64,000 nt of DNA. Source: Sphagnum magellanicum. Taxonomy: Eukaryota; Streptophyta; Sphagnopsida; Sphagnales; Sphagnaceae. The notes under the pieces were generated by a model. That model had not been told where the DNA came from. It was given only the letters and a program-made list of their open reading frames with translations, and did no database searches. Where the stretch lies: the NCBI GenBank assembly GCA_021904315.1, contig CM038908.1:21906501-21970500 (forward strand), written 5' to 3'. Below, piece by piece: positions 1 to 10,818 of the stretch. A program made the position numbers and the translations under genes. Within the stretch, counting starts at the first letter, position 1, and every line of letters begins with the position of its first letter.

Positions 1-390
1 CTTCAACTGCTTCACGAATCTCAAACATCCTCGCTTACACGACTACCCACTAAATACTTGAACAAGACCAATGTTTTGTCGAATATTACTAATTTTGGCA
101 TCTACTTTTAACCCCAACCCTCTAAAGATTTCTCACCTCTAATCATGCCATTGAAGTGCTAAAACTATGATTACAACTTTTGTTGAAGAAAAAATTTAAC
201 CCTACACTCATTCATGTAATATCAAATTTTGAAAAAAACACCCCCCCATGTAACCATGCACACTCATCATTCGTTATTCTAACATGAAGTTGCTAAAAAC
301 CCTTAATAGTTTTACCACACTTGAATATCCCTGATGCAATTTTAAAAAAATTGAAACTACCACTTATGGTTGTGTTGATATGGCTCAGAA
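1..390. other. unassigned AT-rich flank
   Basis: I see no gene here. The stretch does not match the corresponding side of the second duplicated unit. Similarity to unit 2 starts at about 391 with the words 'tgcctcctcc', so this is outside the duplicated segment or was replaced. Confidence 0.4.
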
Positions 391-818
391 TGCCTCCTCC
401 AAAACATTCACCTGTGCATCATTATACATAGGTAATTATCATCTACCCATTTTTGGAATACTAGGATCAGAACTATGATCCACTTCCTAGTCTTTTGTAG
501 GCTCATGATAAATTGGTAATGTCGATTAGTACATAAATGGTATACTTGTGCGTTTGTTGTAGTCATTTTCTCGACTATGCACATATTTTGGACTTGATGA
601 ATTTATAAGGTTCACCAATAACAATTTGTCCATCAAATTTTTATCATCCCCATGTTCTTGAATAATCAATGGTGCTTGGAAAGTATGAATACCCCTTTCT
701 CTTGGGTATATTTCAAACATGATCCCCTTCACTGGAGATTGTTTTCTATAATTAGGACGTTTCTATGGACCTCTTGTCCATACTTTTCATTTCATTTCTG
801 TGCTTATTGAAAACACCT
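391..818 (-). mobile_element. LTR element B, copy 1, body fragment
   Basis: This is a fossil piece of an old LTR retroelement in minus orientation. It matches 47,745-48,170 and about 61,530-61,960. On the minus strand it encodes a stretch with 'EIYPRERGIHTFQAP' and 'MDKLLLVNLINSSSPK' that recurs in both other B copies. Element A is inserted directly after it, and the same B copy resumes at 8491. It is truncated at about 391 and decayed. Confidence 0.75.
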
Positions 819-1540
819 TGTAACCAAAAAGGAAAACTCAAGAACACCTTCACAACTGCTATTGAATTCCCTTTGCCAGAATGTGGGTGATTCCTCTTGT
901 CTGGTATAGACAGACTTACAATTTCCTAATCAAAGTCCATAGCTTCTACACCTTTTGCTCTGCCAATTCCCAAAGACAGGCACACATCTCGTGCTTCCAA
1001 AGACCCACTACCAGAATTCCTACTAACATCACTTTGACGCACGTCTCTACAAGCTCAAATCACCTTCTCTCCCTTTCCCTCTTCCACACCTAACCTTTCA
1101 TTAATTCTCCTCCCCTTCAGATCAAGGAGTTACCATCCTCTAGTTGCTAACGCAATGAAAGATAATCAGCAACTAGCCATCCTCTAGGCTCTCCTGCCTT
1201 CTCCAAAAAAATCTCCCCAGCTCTCTGTCTCTTTTTCCCCCAAAAATCTATTCGCTACCCAAATCCTCCTGCTTCTTCCTTGTTTTCCCCCTCTTCCTGT
1301 TCTGCACATTTCTTCCTTCTCCTTTCGGCCCATCAATGCACCACCCCACCTCCTCATCATTCGCGCCGCCATTGCCCTGTACAACCTCCTTCACACCCCA
1401 AACACAGACCTTCCATGCATCCCCATGCAGCCGTCACGGAGAGTTATCCGCCGCCAAAAATCAGGACAACTAATTATACTCATAGGAAAGCTCAAGTCCC
1501 TAATGTGTTCACACTGTGAGACACCCGTTTTCACGTTACA
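819..1540 (-). repeat. LTR of element A (3' LTR in element sense)
   Basis: It has inverted ends TGTAAC and GTTACA and is 722 bp long. It aligns end to end with 7769-8490, with about 26 differences, mostly transitions. Just inside it (1541-1560), the minus strand shows a short purine run, GGAGGGG, which may be the remains of the polypurine tract. Confidence 0.93.
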
Positions 1541-1589
1541 TATGTAACCCCTCCGTTCTTAAAGAGCTGAGTCCCTCATCTTCTCTTAG

Positions 1590-3240
1590 TTTGGTGGAAT
1601 GTGATAGATCTGAAGGTCCCTTCGGGCTCTCTCCCACTGGTTTCCATCAGCATCCTGGATGGTATAGATTCGACATCCCTCTTCAAAGTCAAAGTTGCCT
1701 TTCCCATCAATATGCCCAATGAATTGGTATGGGCCTTCCCAGCTTGCAGCCAATGCTCGCTTCTTTCCTGGCTTCTTCATCCTCACCATTGTCTCCCCTG
1801 CAATCAGACCTTCAAACAGGTGCTTACCTTTCCTGGCAGCATAGGCCTTTCTCTGTTTCTTTTGTGCTTGCTCCACATTGAGCAAGACGTCTTCATGGAT
1901 GCTTGCAATAAGCTCCATCTTCTACACGAAGTGTGCTGTAGCAACTTCCACATCATCATTATCATTAGTTACAGTGGTCAGAGCGTCTAGATAACTGTCT
2001 GCCCTAAGACGCGAGGTCCGACCAGTGAGGATCATGAAAGGTGAGAATTTTGTGCTAGCCTGGATTCCACATTGGTACCCAAACAAAATCTTGGCCAGCT
2101 GTTCATCCCAACAACCCACACTCCCTGGTGTTGTAGTAAGGACTGTGATGCCGTGCTCGATGGTTTTGATAATGCGCTCCGCCATCCCATTGCATTGAGG
2201 CCATTGAGGTGCAGTGCGCTAATGCTGGATCCCGTAGTCCTTGCACATCAAATCGAATTCTGTAGCCCATTCTCCACCATTGTCAATAAACACAAACTTG
2301 GGGACCCCATACCTGCAGATAATGTCATCTTCCAGGAATCCGGCCGCAGTTTTGGCACCATGATCAGCAACTACTTTCGCTTCACACCATTTGGAATAAT
2401 GGTCGATGGCCACCAGGATGTACTTGTTTCCTGACTTAGTTTCAGGCAGTGGTCCTGCAGTGTCCAGAGCGACCCTATGGAATAAGTCACAGATTGGAAT
2501 ACTCTTGAGCTGCTCATCCCCAGAGCGAATGTTGCCTTCACTCCCTACTAGCTGACACTGTTGGCACGTTTTGATGACTGATCTGACATCCTAAGTCCTA
2601 TTGTGCCAGAAATACCTTCTACAGATTTCAGTCGACATCCTATGTTTTCCAGAGTGCCCCAAATCCTGATGCATCTGAACTACCAGTGGTATTCTTTCCT
2701 TAGGCTTGGGTACATACAGTCCCTTGAAGTAAAGCCTCTGCTCCTTCCAGCAGTAGTTGCTTGCTCGTCTTCTTGCCCTCTTGCCTTCCTCGAAGTCACA
2801 TGTGTCTGGTAGCATCCCTTCCTTTAGCAGCACTAGACAGGTCGTATCATCCCAGATGTCAGTGCATTCCGTTCCCACTCCACAGTCTTCTTCCTTCCCC
2901 AATTCCGTTAGATTGACTTCATGATGACTGAGCCCAGACAACTCCTGAGCAGCCAAGACTAGCTCTAGCTGCTGTTGCTTACCATAGTACCTGAGCCGGC
3001 CCTTTTGCAGAGCCTGCTTGCCACGAGTGGTTTCCAAATCCTCATCCTCGGCTGCCACCGCAACTTCTACATTTGGGGCAGCCTCCTCATCCGCGTTTGT
3101 TTCGGTCACAAGGTTAAGCATAAACAATTGGTGAGGTGGCGAGCAACGCCAATGATTGATTCCAAAACAAAAACTATGATGCTCGGTGAGCCCCCGTATC
3201 TGCCTCCTAATTCCCAACCACTCCGAATCCTGACCATATT
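1590..3240 (-). pseudogene. element A integrase region (fossil)
   Basis: The minus strand encodes a recognisable Ty3-type integrase. It has an N-terminal zinc-binding stretch with 'HSGKHRMSTEICRRYFWH', then core-domain words such as 'FIDNGGEWATEFD' and 'MAERIIKTIEHG'. The C-terminal part contains 'WEGPYQFIGHIDGKG' and 'WERARRDLQIYHIPP', typical of the end of plant gypsy polyproteins. No chromodomain follows before the LTR. Broken. Confidence 0.88.
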
Positions 3241-3339
3241 GGATAGCAAACATTCTCGCATCGTCGTTGGTGGATCCACCCCATATGTTCAGATCATCCT
3301 GGATTTCTTGATAGAAATTATCGTCATCGTCAGCCTATC

Positions 3340-3750
3340 CCACTGGATTTCGGCTCAAGGCATCAGCATTAGCATGTCTCATACTTGGCTGGTGTACTAT
3401 CTTGAAGTTGAAGTCTTGCAACATGTCAATCCACCTTCCCCTTCTCCCATGTGCGTTAGATACTATCGCTAGCCATTCAAGTGGCTTGTGGTTAGTTCTT
3501 AAAGTGAAATGTGTGCGGTGCAAATACTGCCTGAAGTGCAAGATTCCCCATATCAATGCATAACACTCCCCTTCCATGGGGTGGAATTTCCTTTGAGCCA
3601 CAGTCAGAGCTTTGCTGGCGTAAGCTACTACCTTCTCGCATCTGCCCTCCCTCTGTGATAAAACGGCACCCACCCCTTTTGTTGACCAATCAACATCAAG
3701 ACAAAATGGCTCCTTGAAGTCAGGTCTTACCAGGATTGGGGCCTCCACAA
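3340..3750 (-). pseudogene. element A RNase H (fossil)
   Basis: The minus strand encodes the Ty3-type RNase H: 'LDVDWSTKGVGAVLSQ', 'VVAYASKAL', 'MEGECYALIWGI' and 'FRQYLHRTHFTLRTNHKPL'. It ends in 'HANADALSRNP', the usual tether before integrase in plant gypsy elements. Confidence 0.92.
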
Positions 3751-3789
3751 GCGCTCTCTTCAGATCGTCGAACGCCCTCTAACAATTCT

Positions 3790-4860
3790 GATCCCATACA
3801 AACGCCATGTCCTTCTTTGTTAGTTCAAACAGAGGACTGGCTATCCTCGAATATCCCCTGATGTACTTTCGATAGTACCTTATCAGTCCCAAGAAGGATC
3901 TGACATTGGTTATTGTTTTCGGCGCTGGAAAACGCAGCACTGCATCTATCTTACTAGGATCGAGCTTAGTACCCTCCTTGTTGACTACATGTCCCAAGAA
4001 CATAATGCTCTTAGCAGCAAAGCAGCATTTGTTTGGATTCAACTTCAAATTCACCTCCCTGAGTCTGGAGAGCACCACTTCCAAGTGTTGGAGGTGGTCC
4101 TCCCAACTTTCACTGTGAATGTTGAGATCATCTACAAACACCTTGAGGAACCTGTCTCCTAAATCCTTGAAGACCTCAGACATGGTACGTGTAAACGTAC
4201 TTGTAGCGTTCTTGAGGCCGAACGACATGATTGTCCAATCATACAACTCGCTCTTGGTAATCAACGCTGTTTTCCCCCCTGTCTTCAGGAGCCATCCTAA
4301 TCTACCAAAAACCTGATTGCAAATCAAGTGCAGTGAACCAGGCTGATCTGCCCAGCTGAGAAATTACATCATCAACAAGAGGCATGGGGAACGAATCGCG
4401 CCGGGTTTGCAAATTGAGTGGCCGGTAGTCTCCACAGAATTATCTGCTCCCATCCTTCTTCACTGGCAAAGTCACACGATAGGCGTATGCAGAGTCATTT
4501 GCCCTCATCTTTCCCAATTCCACCAACACGTTAATTTGCCTTTTCACCTTTACCTCCTCCCAATATGATAGTCGCCCTGGAGCCACCCTACAAGGAGGAA
4601 AGCCTTGGGTGTCAATCGAGTGTTCTCCAATAATGCAACAACCTAGCTCCCCCTTGTTCCAAGCGAACACATCTTGATATTGTTCCAAGACTCTCCAGAG
4701 TTGCCGTCCCATTTCCTTATTCAGCACCTGATCCACTCGCATCTTCTGGCGAATCTCATCCCACCTTGAATCCGCCTCTCGATTGTGATCCAATTGCGCT
4801 TTGATGTTGTTGTGAAAGTCAGCGATGTCCTCATGCTGAACTTGCAGTAGCATAGGCACT
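3790..4860 (-). pseudogene. element A reverse transcriptase (fossil)
   Basis: Minus-strand RT motifs are present. The fingers region has 'PGRLSYWEEVKVKRQI' and 'RVTLPVKKDG'. Motif B-like 'LKNATSTFTRTM' is followed by the catalytic box 'VFVDDLNIHS' and then 'KCCFAAKSIMFLGHVV'. The connection is 'VRSFLGLIRYYRKYIRGYS', diagnostic of Ty3/gypsy. Broken. Confidence 0.92.
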
Positions 4861-5199
4861 TCTGCACCTTTCCCTGTTCTAGAGAAGACCTACTTTCCCC
4901 GCTCTGCATCAGCAACCCATTGAATCCAATCGGCGTAGTCATCTGCATCCGTGATTTCCTCTTTCATGAGATCATTAACCTGCTCCTGCAGTGTTAACTG
5001 CAAAATTTGTTGAGGTCCCTATGACAATATCAGCTCTTCAAGTTCGGTGTTACCGAACTCAGGTGCGCCATCAACTGGCTCCACCACTTGGACTACCTGG
5101 TCACAGCTCTCATTCGAGTCAGAGTCGGAATCTGACTCCCGGGTGTGTATCTATACATTGGCGCCATACGCATCATGCAAGAACGACTTTCTGAACAGT

Positions 5200-5800
5200 G
5201 CATCCAAGTTCCCAGGTGTGTGCTTCAGAGCGTCTCCAATTAGCTGGGATCATGGTTTCTAAGTTCAACTTTTGTAGCATGTTCACCATGGTCAATGGCA
5301 GGACTTCCACATCAGATCCTGGACCGCGCCTCACCTGAATCAACCTCTGTTCCACGTCGACGATCGCTCCAATTTTGATGAGAAGGTCAAGCCCAAGCAG
5401 TACATTATAACTATCCATATTTACCACCATGAAAGTCATGGCGCATTGTACACCTCCGACCTTGATCAGTACTTCCTCGATTCGACCGAGAGCCTGTGTA
5501 ACGGCTCTCGATGCCGTCTTGTAGGTCTCGGATCCGGATACCAAATGCATCAGACCCAACTCTCGAACAACTGCAGCCGCCATGACTGACATAGATGCTC
5601 CGGTGTCCACAAGTCCCTCAACCAAACAACTATTCACTTCCATCGAGAGGTGGAGTGTTTTGCTTCTGTGCGTCTTGTTGATGCATACTCGCCTGAGCGT
5701 TGGAGCTGCTGAGACCATTGATATCTGATTACCCGCAGCTTCTGCATCCTTCTTCTTTCTGGCTACCTTCACAAGACTCTCAAGGTGCTCCAATTCCCGC
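5200..5800 (-). pseudogene. element A aspartic protease (fossil)
   Basis: A retropepsin-like domain is seen on the minus strand: the active-site loop 'LVDTGASMSVM', a central 'VVNMDSYNVLLGLDLL', and the usual placement between gag and RT. Confidence 0.85.
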
Positions 5801-5819
5801 GGTATCATCATCATCGTCT

Positions 5820-6830
5820 CCATTGGTGTGCCACCCCCTTAATGAAATGGGACAGAATCTTTGACCTGACAGATTTTTCCCGATTGACTCCTGTGCCTTC
5901 TACTGTAGTTTCAGGGGGTGGCACAGTACCTGCTGGAGCTACTTTGACAGGCATCCTTCTTCTTGGCACCCGAGTGTAAGAAAATATGTTCTCGCTCCCA
6001 CATAGTTTGTTGAGTTGATGCAGGGTTGCTTCCTCATCATTCAACAGTACCTCCAGAAAATTTGCTGATCCGAGATGTGCCTTCCCATCCTTCGGCTTCT
6101 TCCAGCATCTGTCCTCTGAGTGTCCTAACCCTGCACAGAAGGAGCACTTCACCCCGCAATTTTCTGTCCTATGAGGCATCCCACATTTGGCACATTTTGG
6201 CTGGGGTTCATTAAGCCTTGGACATGCAGTGGCTATGTGATCTCCTCCCCTACAGATCTGGCATCCTGTAGACATGCTGGAAGAGGATGATGTGACAGGT
6301 CCTTGCAAATTCCCCTTCAAGAAATTAATGAATGTGTTATTCAAAGCATTAACCTGCTTCTCCATCATTGTCTCTTCAACTCCTTCCTCCTGTTCCTCCT
6401 TCAGAGGTTTGTATGGAGTTTCCCCAAGCTCCCCCAGTACCCTCTCGAGTTCTGTGGCAGCATCCACAAGTTTTTCAATGTTAGCGAACGTCCTGACTAC
6501 GCATAACTTTCGAATCTTAGGCCTCAGCCTGCCCAAAAACCGCCTTCGTTGTTCGGCGTTTGGTATCCTGCTTCTTTGAAACAGCTTGTTGAGGCGTTCG
6601 AAATTCTTCAGCACCCACTCCTTGGGTTCTTGCTTGATGGCATCCAATTTTACCCGGATGTCATCAGTGTTGACATTACCATATTTTTGCACAATCAGGG
6701 TCCTAAACTCAGCCCAATCGGTTGGTACAAGTTGCAGCCTCTTGAACCACTCCTTGGCTCGACCCTGCAAATTAAGCTTGGCAATCTTGAAAAGTTTGTC
6801 AGCATTGAGATCGCGCATTTCGGCCGCCAT
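5820..6830 (-). pseudogene. element A gag with three zinc knuckles (fossil)
   Basis: The minus strand encodes a capsid-like retrotransposon gag domain ('AKLNLQGRAKEWFKRLQ', 'FERLNKLFQRSRIPNAEQ'). Three CCHC-type knuckles follow: 'CQICRGGDHIATAC', 'CAKCGMPHRTENC' and 'CSFCAGLGHSEDRC'. It lies at the 5' side of pol, as in Ty3/gypsy elements. Plant gypsy gags often carry one or two knuckles, so three is somewhat distinctive. Confidence 0.9.
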
Positions 6831-7764
6831 CGTGAGACGCTCCGCCCAGTCATTGACGTCCTCATGATCTCCTCCCTAGAACAACTCGTCCATTCCCTGG
6901 GGACTAGTCATTTGGCAAGTGTTTAGTAACAAACAAAAATTGTAACGCTGTCCAAGCGTCAATCAAAACAACCAGCTTCTAAGTCTCTGCAGCTCAGCTC
7001 TAACTTAAAGGAAAAACAAAGCTTTATCTCAGTCAAGGACAAAACTCCGACTGCACTCCCTTTACGACTGGAGTCAGAGGTGAAACATTAGAAGCAAAAG
7101 TAGAAAAATTCTGCTCATCAGTCGATTCCTGTTGGAACCGCCATTCTCCCTCTTGACTTCGCCATATCCTCTAGCTTATAAGGCACGATCTAGACCCGCC
7201 ATGCTCCACCCTGAGCAGATGATCGCCCTCCTGAAACAGATCTTCCACTCCAGGAATGTATAACCTGACAAAGTGATTGGGCGACACCGCAGTCTTGGGT
7301 ACCCATATGTCTCCTAGTCTCGGTATACCTTACTGCCTCTCAGCAAACATACTACGATGTCGAGGATATCCTACACAAGATAGGAGGTGAAGTAGAATCG
7401 GGCCTGTAAGTGTGAGGTCGACGCCCACCCTCTTGTTCCATTTACTACCTTCACCCAAACTTTAGCTCGAGTATAAAACCCACCGTAACTACCTTTACGG
7501 CGATATCTCCAACTCTAGCTTGGTCTGGATCTATTCCTACAATACTCACCACTCCAAAACCTAGAAAACACAGAATTACTGCCCCTCTCTGTGGCCTGTT
7601 CTGCATAGTATAGAAATCAAACCTTTCGACAAGCTGCTGCTCACGAACTTCCTGAGTCACTTCTTCCACAGGCACTTCCTCTCCACTAGACGAAGACATG
7701 ATCTTCAACACTCATTCTACCCAAGTTCCCACAGGTTTTTCCAAGGTTGCTAACACGGAACTAC
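6831..7764 (-). other. element A leader region
   Basis: This is the region of about 0.93 kb between the primer-binding site and gag. I recognise no conserved protein domain in it. One short minus-strand open stretch at 7451-7711 matches nothing I know. Confidence 0.6.
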
Positions 7765-7776
7765 GCTCTGATACCA
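7765..7776 (-). promoter_or_regulatory. primer-binding site, initiator tRNA-Met
   Basis: The minus strand reads TGGTATCAGAGC, the standard plant retroelement complement to the 3' end of initiator methionine tRNA. It overlaps the inner end of the adjacent LTR. This suggests that the last LTR bases and the start of the site collapsed onto each other. Confidence 0.9.
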
Positions 7777-8490
7777 AAAAGGAAGACTCAAGAACACCTT
7801 CACAATTGCTATTGAATTCCCTCTGCTAGAATGTGGGTGATTCCTCTTGTCTGGTATAGACAGACTTATAATTTCCTAATCAAAGTCCATAGCTTCTACA
7901 CCTTTTGCTCTGCCAATTCCCAAAGACAGGCACACATCCTGTGCTTCCAAAGACCCACTACCAGAATTCCTACTAACATCACTTTGACGCACGTCTCTAC
8001 AGGCTCAAATCACCTTCTCTCCCTTTCCCTCTTCCACACCTAACCTTTCATTAATTCTCCTCCCCTTCAGATCAAGGAGTTGCCATCCTCTAGTTGCTAA
8101 CGCAACGGAAGATAATCAACAACTAGCCATCCTCTAGGCTCTCCTGCCTTCTTCAAAAAAATCTCCCCAGCTCTCTGTCTCTTTTTCCCCCGAAAATCTA
8201 TCCACTACCCAAATCCTCCTGCTTCTTCTTTGCTTTCCCCCTCTTCCCGTTCTGCACAATCCTTCCTTCTCCTTTCGGCCCATCAATGCACCACCCCACC
8301 TCCTCATCATTCGCGCCGCCATTGCCCTGTACAACCTCCCTCACACCCCAAACACAGACCTTCCATGCATCCCCATGCAGCCGTCACGGAGAGTTATCTG
8401 CCGCCAAAAATCAGGACAACTAATTATACTCATAGCAAAGCTCAAGTCCCTAATGTGTTCACACTGTGAGACACCCGTTTTCACGTTACA
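7769..8490 (-). repeat. LTR of element A (5' LTR in element sense)
   Basis: This is the 722-bp partner of 819-1540. In element sense it starts TGTAAC. Its other end runs into the primer-binding site, so it lacks the clean GTTACA seen in the partner copy. Confidence 0.93.
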
Positions 8491-10184
8491 ACCCGATGTC
8501 TTGTAGGTTGTTTTTCTGTTCATAAGCTTCTGGGTTTCAAAATTATACCCCTATTTGGCGTTTCATGTACCTCTTGTTCTACATCTGAATGTTTTTCAAT
8601 ATCAAAAATGATGTTTTCATGTCTAGCTTTTTGGTCCATTTGCCTTTACAAACTTTGAGTCACCATCCAATTCATATTGTCATGCAAATATCAAATTCCC
8701 TTGGGTCCATTCATAGTAAAAGGAGCCACAAGTGCCAAGGTCAGAATCCTTACCAAGGACTACATTTTTACACATGTCCTGCATGGATTAGTTTATCAAA
8801 TATCAAAATTATATTTTAAATGTAATTTCATGGATTGAAAATCAATATTGAGACCAAACATGACCCATATTATAATAAAAATTATTATTTTTTGCATGAA
8901 GATCTAGATTATAGTCAAATTTAGACTTTTGTTTTTGACCATGATTACAAATTTTGAACCTTTTTAACCATTAAGGAAGTTCATAATCAAAATTAACAAC
9001 ATTCATTCAAAGGATTCAATACATATGCATTTAAAAAATAAACACATGAGGCCCTTCTTATGAAATATATTAAAGCCCATAGTAAAATTGAAAACATTTG
9101 GTGAATGTTTGAATAATAAAAAACATGTTCAAATTTTATAATCATTTAAAGAACCCTATCAATAAATGCTTTGTGTACGACATTTGAAGGATTCTAATAC
9201 CATAAGGAAATGACTCCAAATTTTTAGGATATCAATTTCATGCATAAACGAGCAAAACCACAAAATATGAACAAATAATTCATTATATATAATTATTGGT
9301 GATTTTTTAAAGTAGTAAAGGTGTAGTTTTCACTACAATCAACAAGTGATTTGGCTCCTTTTACTATGAATGGACCCCCTTGGTTTCATGGTGTATTTTT
9401 AACTTAAATCCTTACAACTTTCGTTGTTTAAATCTCCATCTTCTATCTGCCAAAAAATTTAAAAATCTAAATCTACCAAACAAAAATATTTCCTTTTCCA
9501 AGTCATCGAAATGTATAGAAAACAATGCTTTTATAGAACTCCAAACTACTCAATAATTGTTGCTATTTTTGGTTTCAAAAAAATAAAATTCCTTGAGATG
9601 GTCACCAAATGGTAGGCATAGATTTTATCTTATGAATGTTCACTGCCTATTTAATACAATACAAAAGTCCATTCAATGCTCCATTTCAACACTTAAAATT
9701 TATGGTTTCATTATGCAAATAATTCAAATAGGTTATTTCTACACAAATTTTTTATTACAACTACTATTTCTTTTGCTTAGTTCTATTTCTTTGCTTAAAC
9801 AAAATCTGTGGTCAAAATATAGTTAAATTTATTAGAAATCCAAAACACAACAGATACAAAACATAAATCCATGTTTCTTCATCAAATCTATACTACTTTC
9901 TTTATTCTAAATTGAACATATCAACAATCTATAGTTTAGAAAATAGAAATCAGAACTAAAAACTCTAGCAGCTCTCTTTTTCACTCCATGTGTAAAACAA
10001 AAACAACTTGTAGATTTCAACAATTTTCAAAACCTCATCCTAAATCACTTCCCTCCAAAAGTAATTCAAAATAAAAAATGTTCAACAATTTTAATCCTAT
10101 TTAGCTCATTCACTACCTTGGTTAATCCCTACCATTCTCCTTATCTACTTTGTCTTTGTTCATCCCTGCCATACACAAGTAACA
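8491..10184 (-). mobile_element. LTR element B, copy 1, leader and LTR remnant
   Basis: This is the continuation of the B copy interrupted by element A. It matches 48,180-49,939 and, with a gap, 61,960-63,839. The part near 8,600-8,720 encodes on the minus strand a polar helix-like stretch related to 'NQMVTQSLQRQMDQK' of copy 2. The outer end is an LTR remnant (about 9,965-10,184) that starts in element sense with TGTTAC. Decayed. Confidence 0.7.
9965..10184 (-). repeat. partial LTR of element B, copy 1
   Basis: It aligns with the 261-bp LTR at 49,679-49,939 but lacks the inner end, including the primer-binding site. Confidence 0.55.
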
Positions 10185-10818
10185 TAATGTTATTACATTA
10201 ACATAAGATCATCACAATTTACATGGTTAACTTTGTTAATTTTTTGAAAGATAATGTTCAAATGACAATAAAGGCTAGCATGTGATTTAGAGTTTTTTTA
10301 CATGGGCATAATTTAATATATGCACAAGCAATAGTTATTGAACAAAGAGGTGTCCACGACAATAGGACCATTTTTCCATTTCAAAATAAATTTCTTGTAA
10401 GATCATAAATTTTGTTTTCCAATAGATTCAACAATAATGGATTAACATTTTCAATACACCTCAAAGCAAATTTAAAGGTATAACATTTTTCACTACAAGA
10501 ATTTGAAACTTTACTTGGAATGATCACAAAGGTCTTGAAAACTTTTTAGCTAGTATCAATGCAATTTCATAACATGTTATGCGTTCAATTTATGTATTTA
10601 GTAAATATTTTTGTGAGTCTTGATTGACAAATGTTCAATGTCAATAAAACTATAAATTAGAGGGTTTTTTTATGATATATTGATGAAAAAATGTAACAAA
10701 TAATAAACAACTTAAGAAACGTGGCACATTAAAGTTATGCATGATTTAGGTTGTTCATTGAAACATCATAATTTGTCTCACACTTGATTATAAATTAATT
10801 GACATGTCTTAAGAATGA
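10185..10818. other. 3' flank of receptor kinase, copy 1
   Basis: Non-coding AT-rich sequence downstream of the RLK stop codon, shared with 49,940-50,550 in unit 2. I see no gene. Confidence 0.6.

Larger units (their letters stand above)
819..8490 (-). mobile_element. Ty3/gypsy LTR retrotransposon A
   Basis: This is a 7.67-kb element in minus orientation with two 722-bp LTRs. In element order it carries a primer-binding site for initiator tRNA-Met, a leader of about 0.9 kb, gag with three zinc knuckles, aspartic protease, reverse transcriptase, RNase H and integrase. The order RT, RNase H, integrase is that of Ty3/gypsy. I see no chromodomain after the integrase. All parts are present, but the coding region is broken at roughly half a dozen places, so it is a fossil. 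It sits inside element B; the matching place in unit 2 (about 48,175) is empty. The flanks overlap by about 4-5 bases relative to the empty site, as expected for a diverged target-site duplication. LTR divergence of about 3.6% gives an age of a few million years at fast plant rates and considerably more at conifer rates. Confidence 0.93.

Noticed and set aside
881-1519. Open frames of 66-79 codons within the LTRs of element A, repeated at 7831-8469
   Set aside because: They lie inside the non-coding LTRs and recur only because the LTR is duplicated.
2975-3472. 165-codon plus-strand open frame
   Set aside because: Antisense shadow of the integrase and RNase H region of element A.
6274-6926. 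Plus-strand open frames of up to 125 codons
   Set aside because: Antisense shadows of gag of element A.
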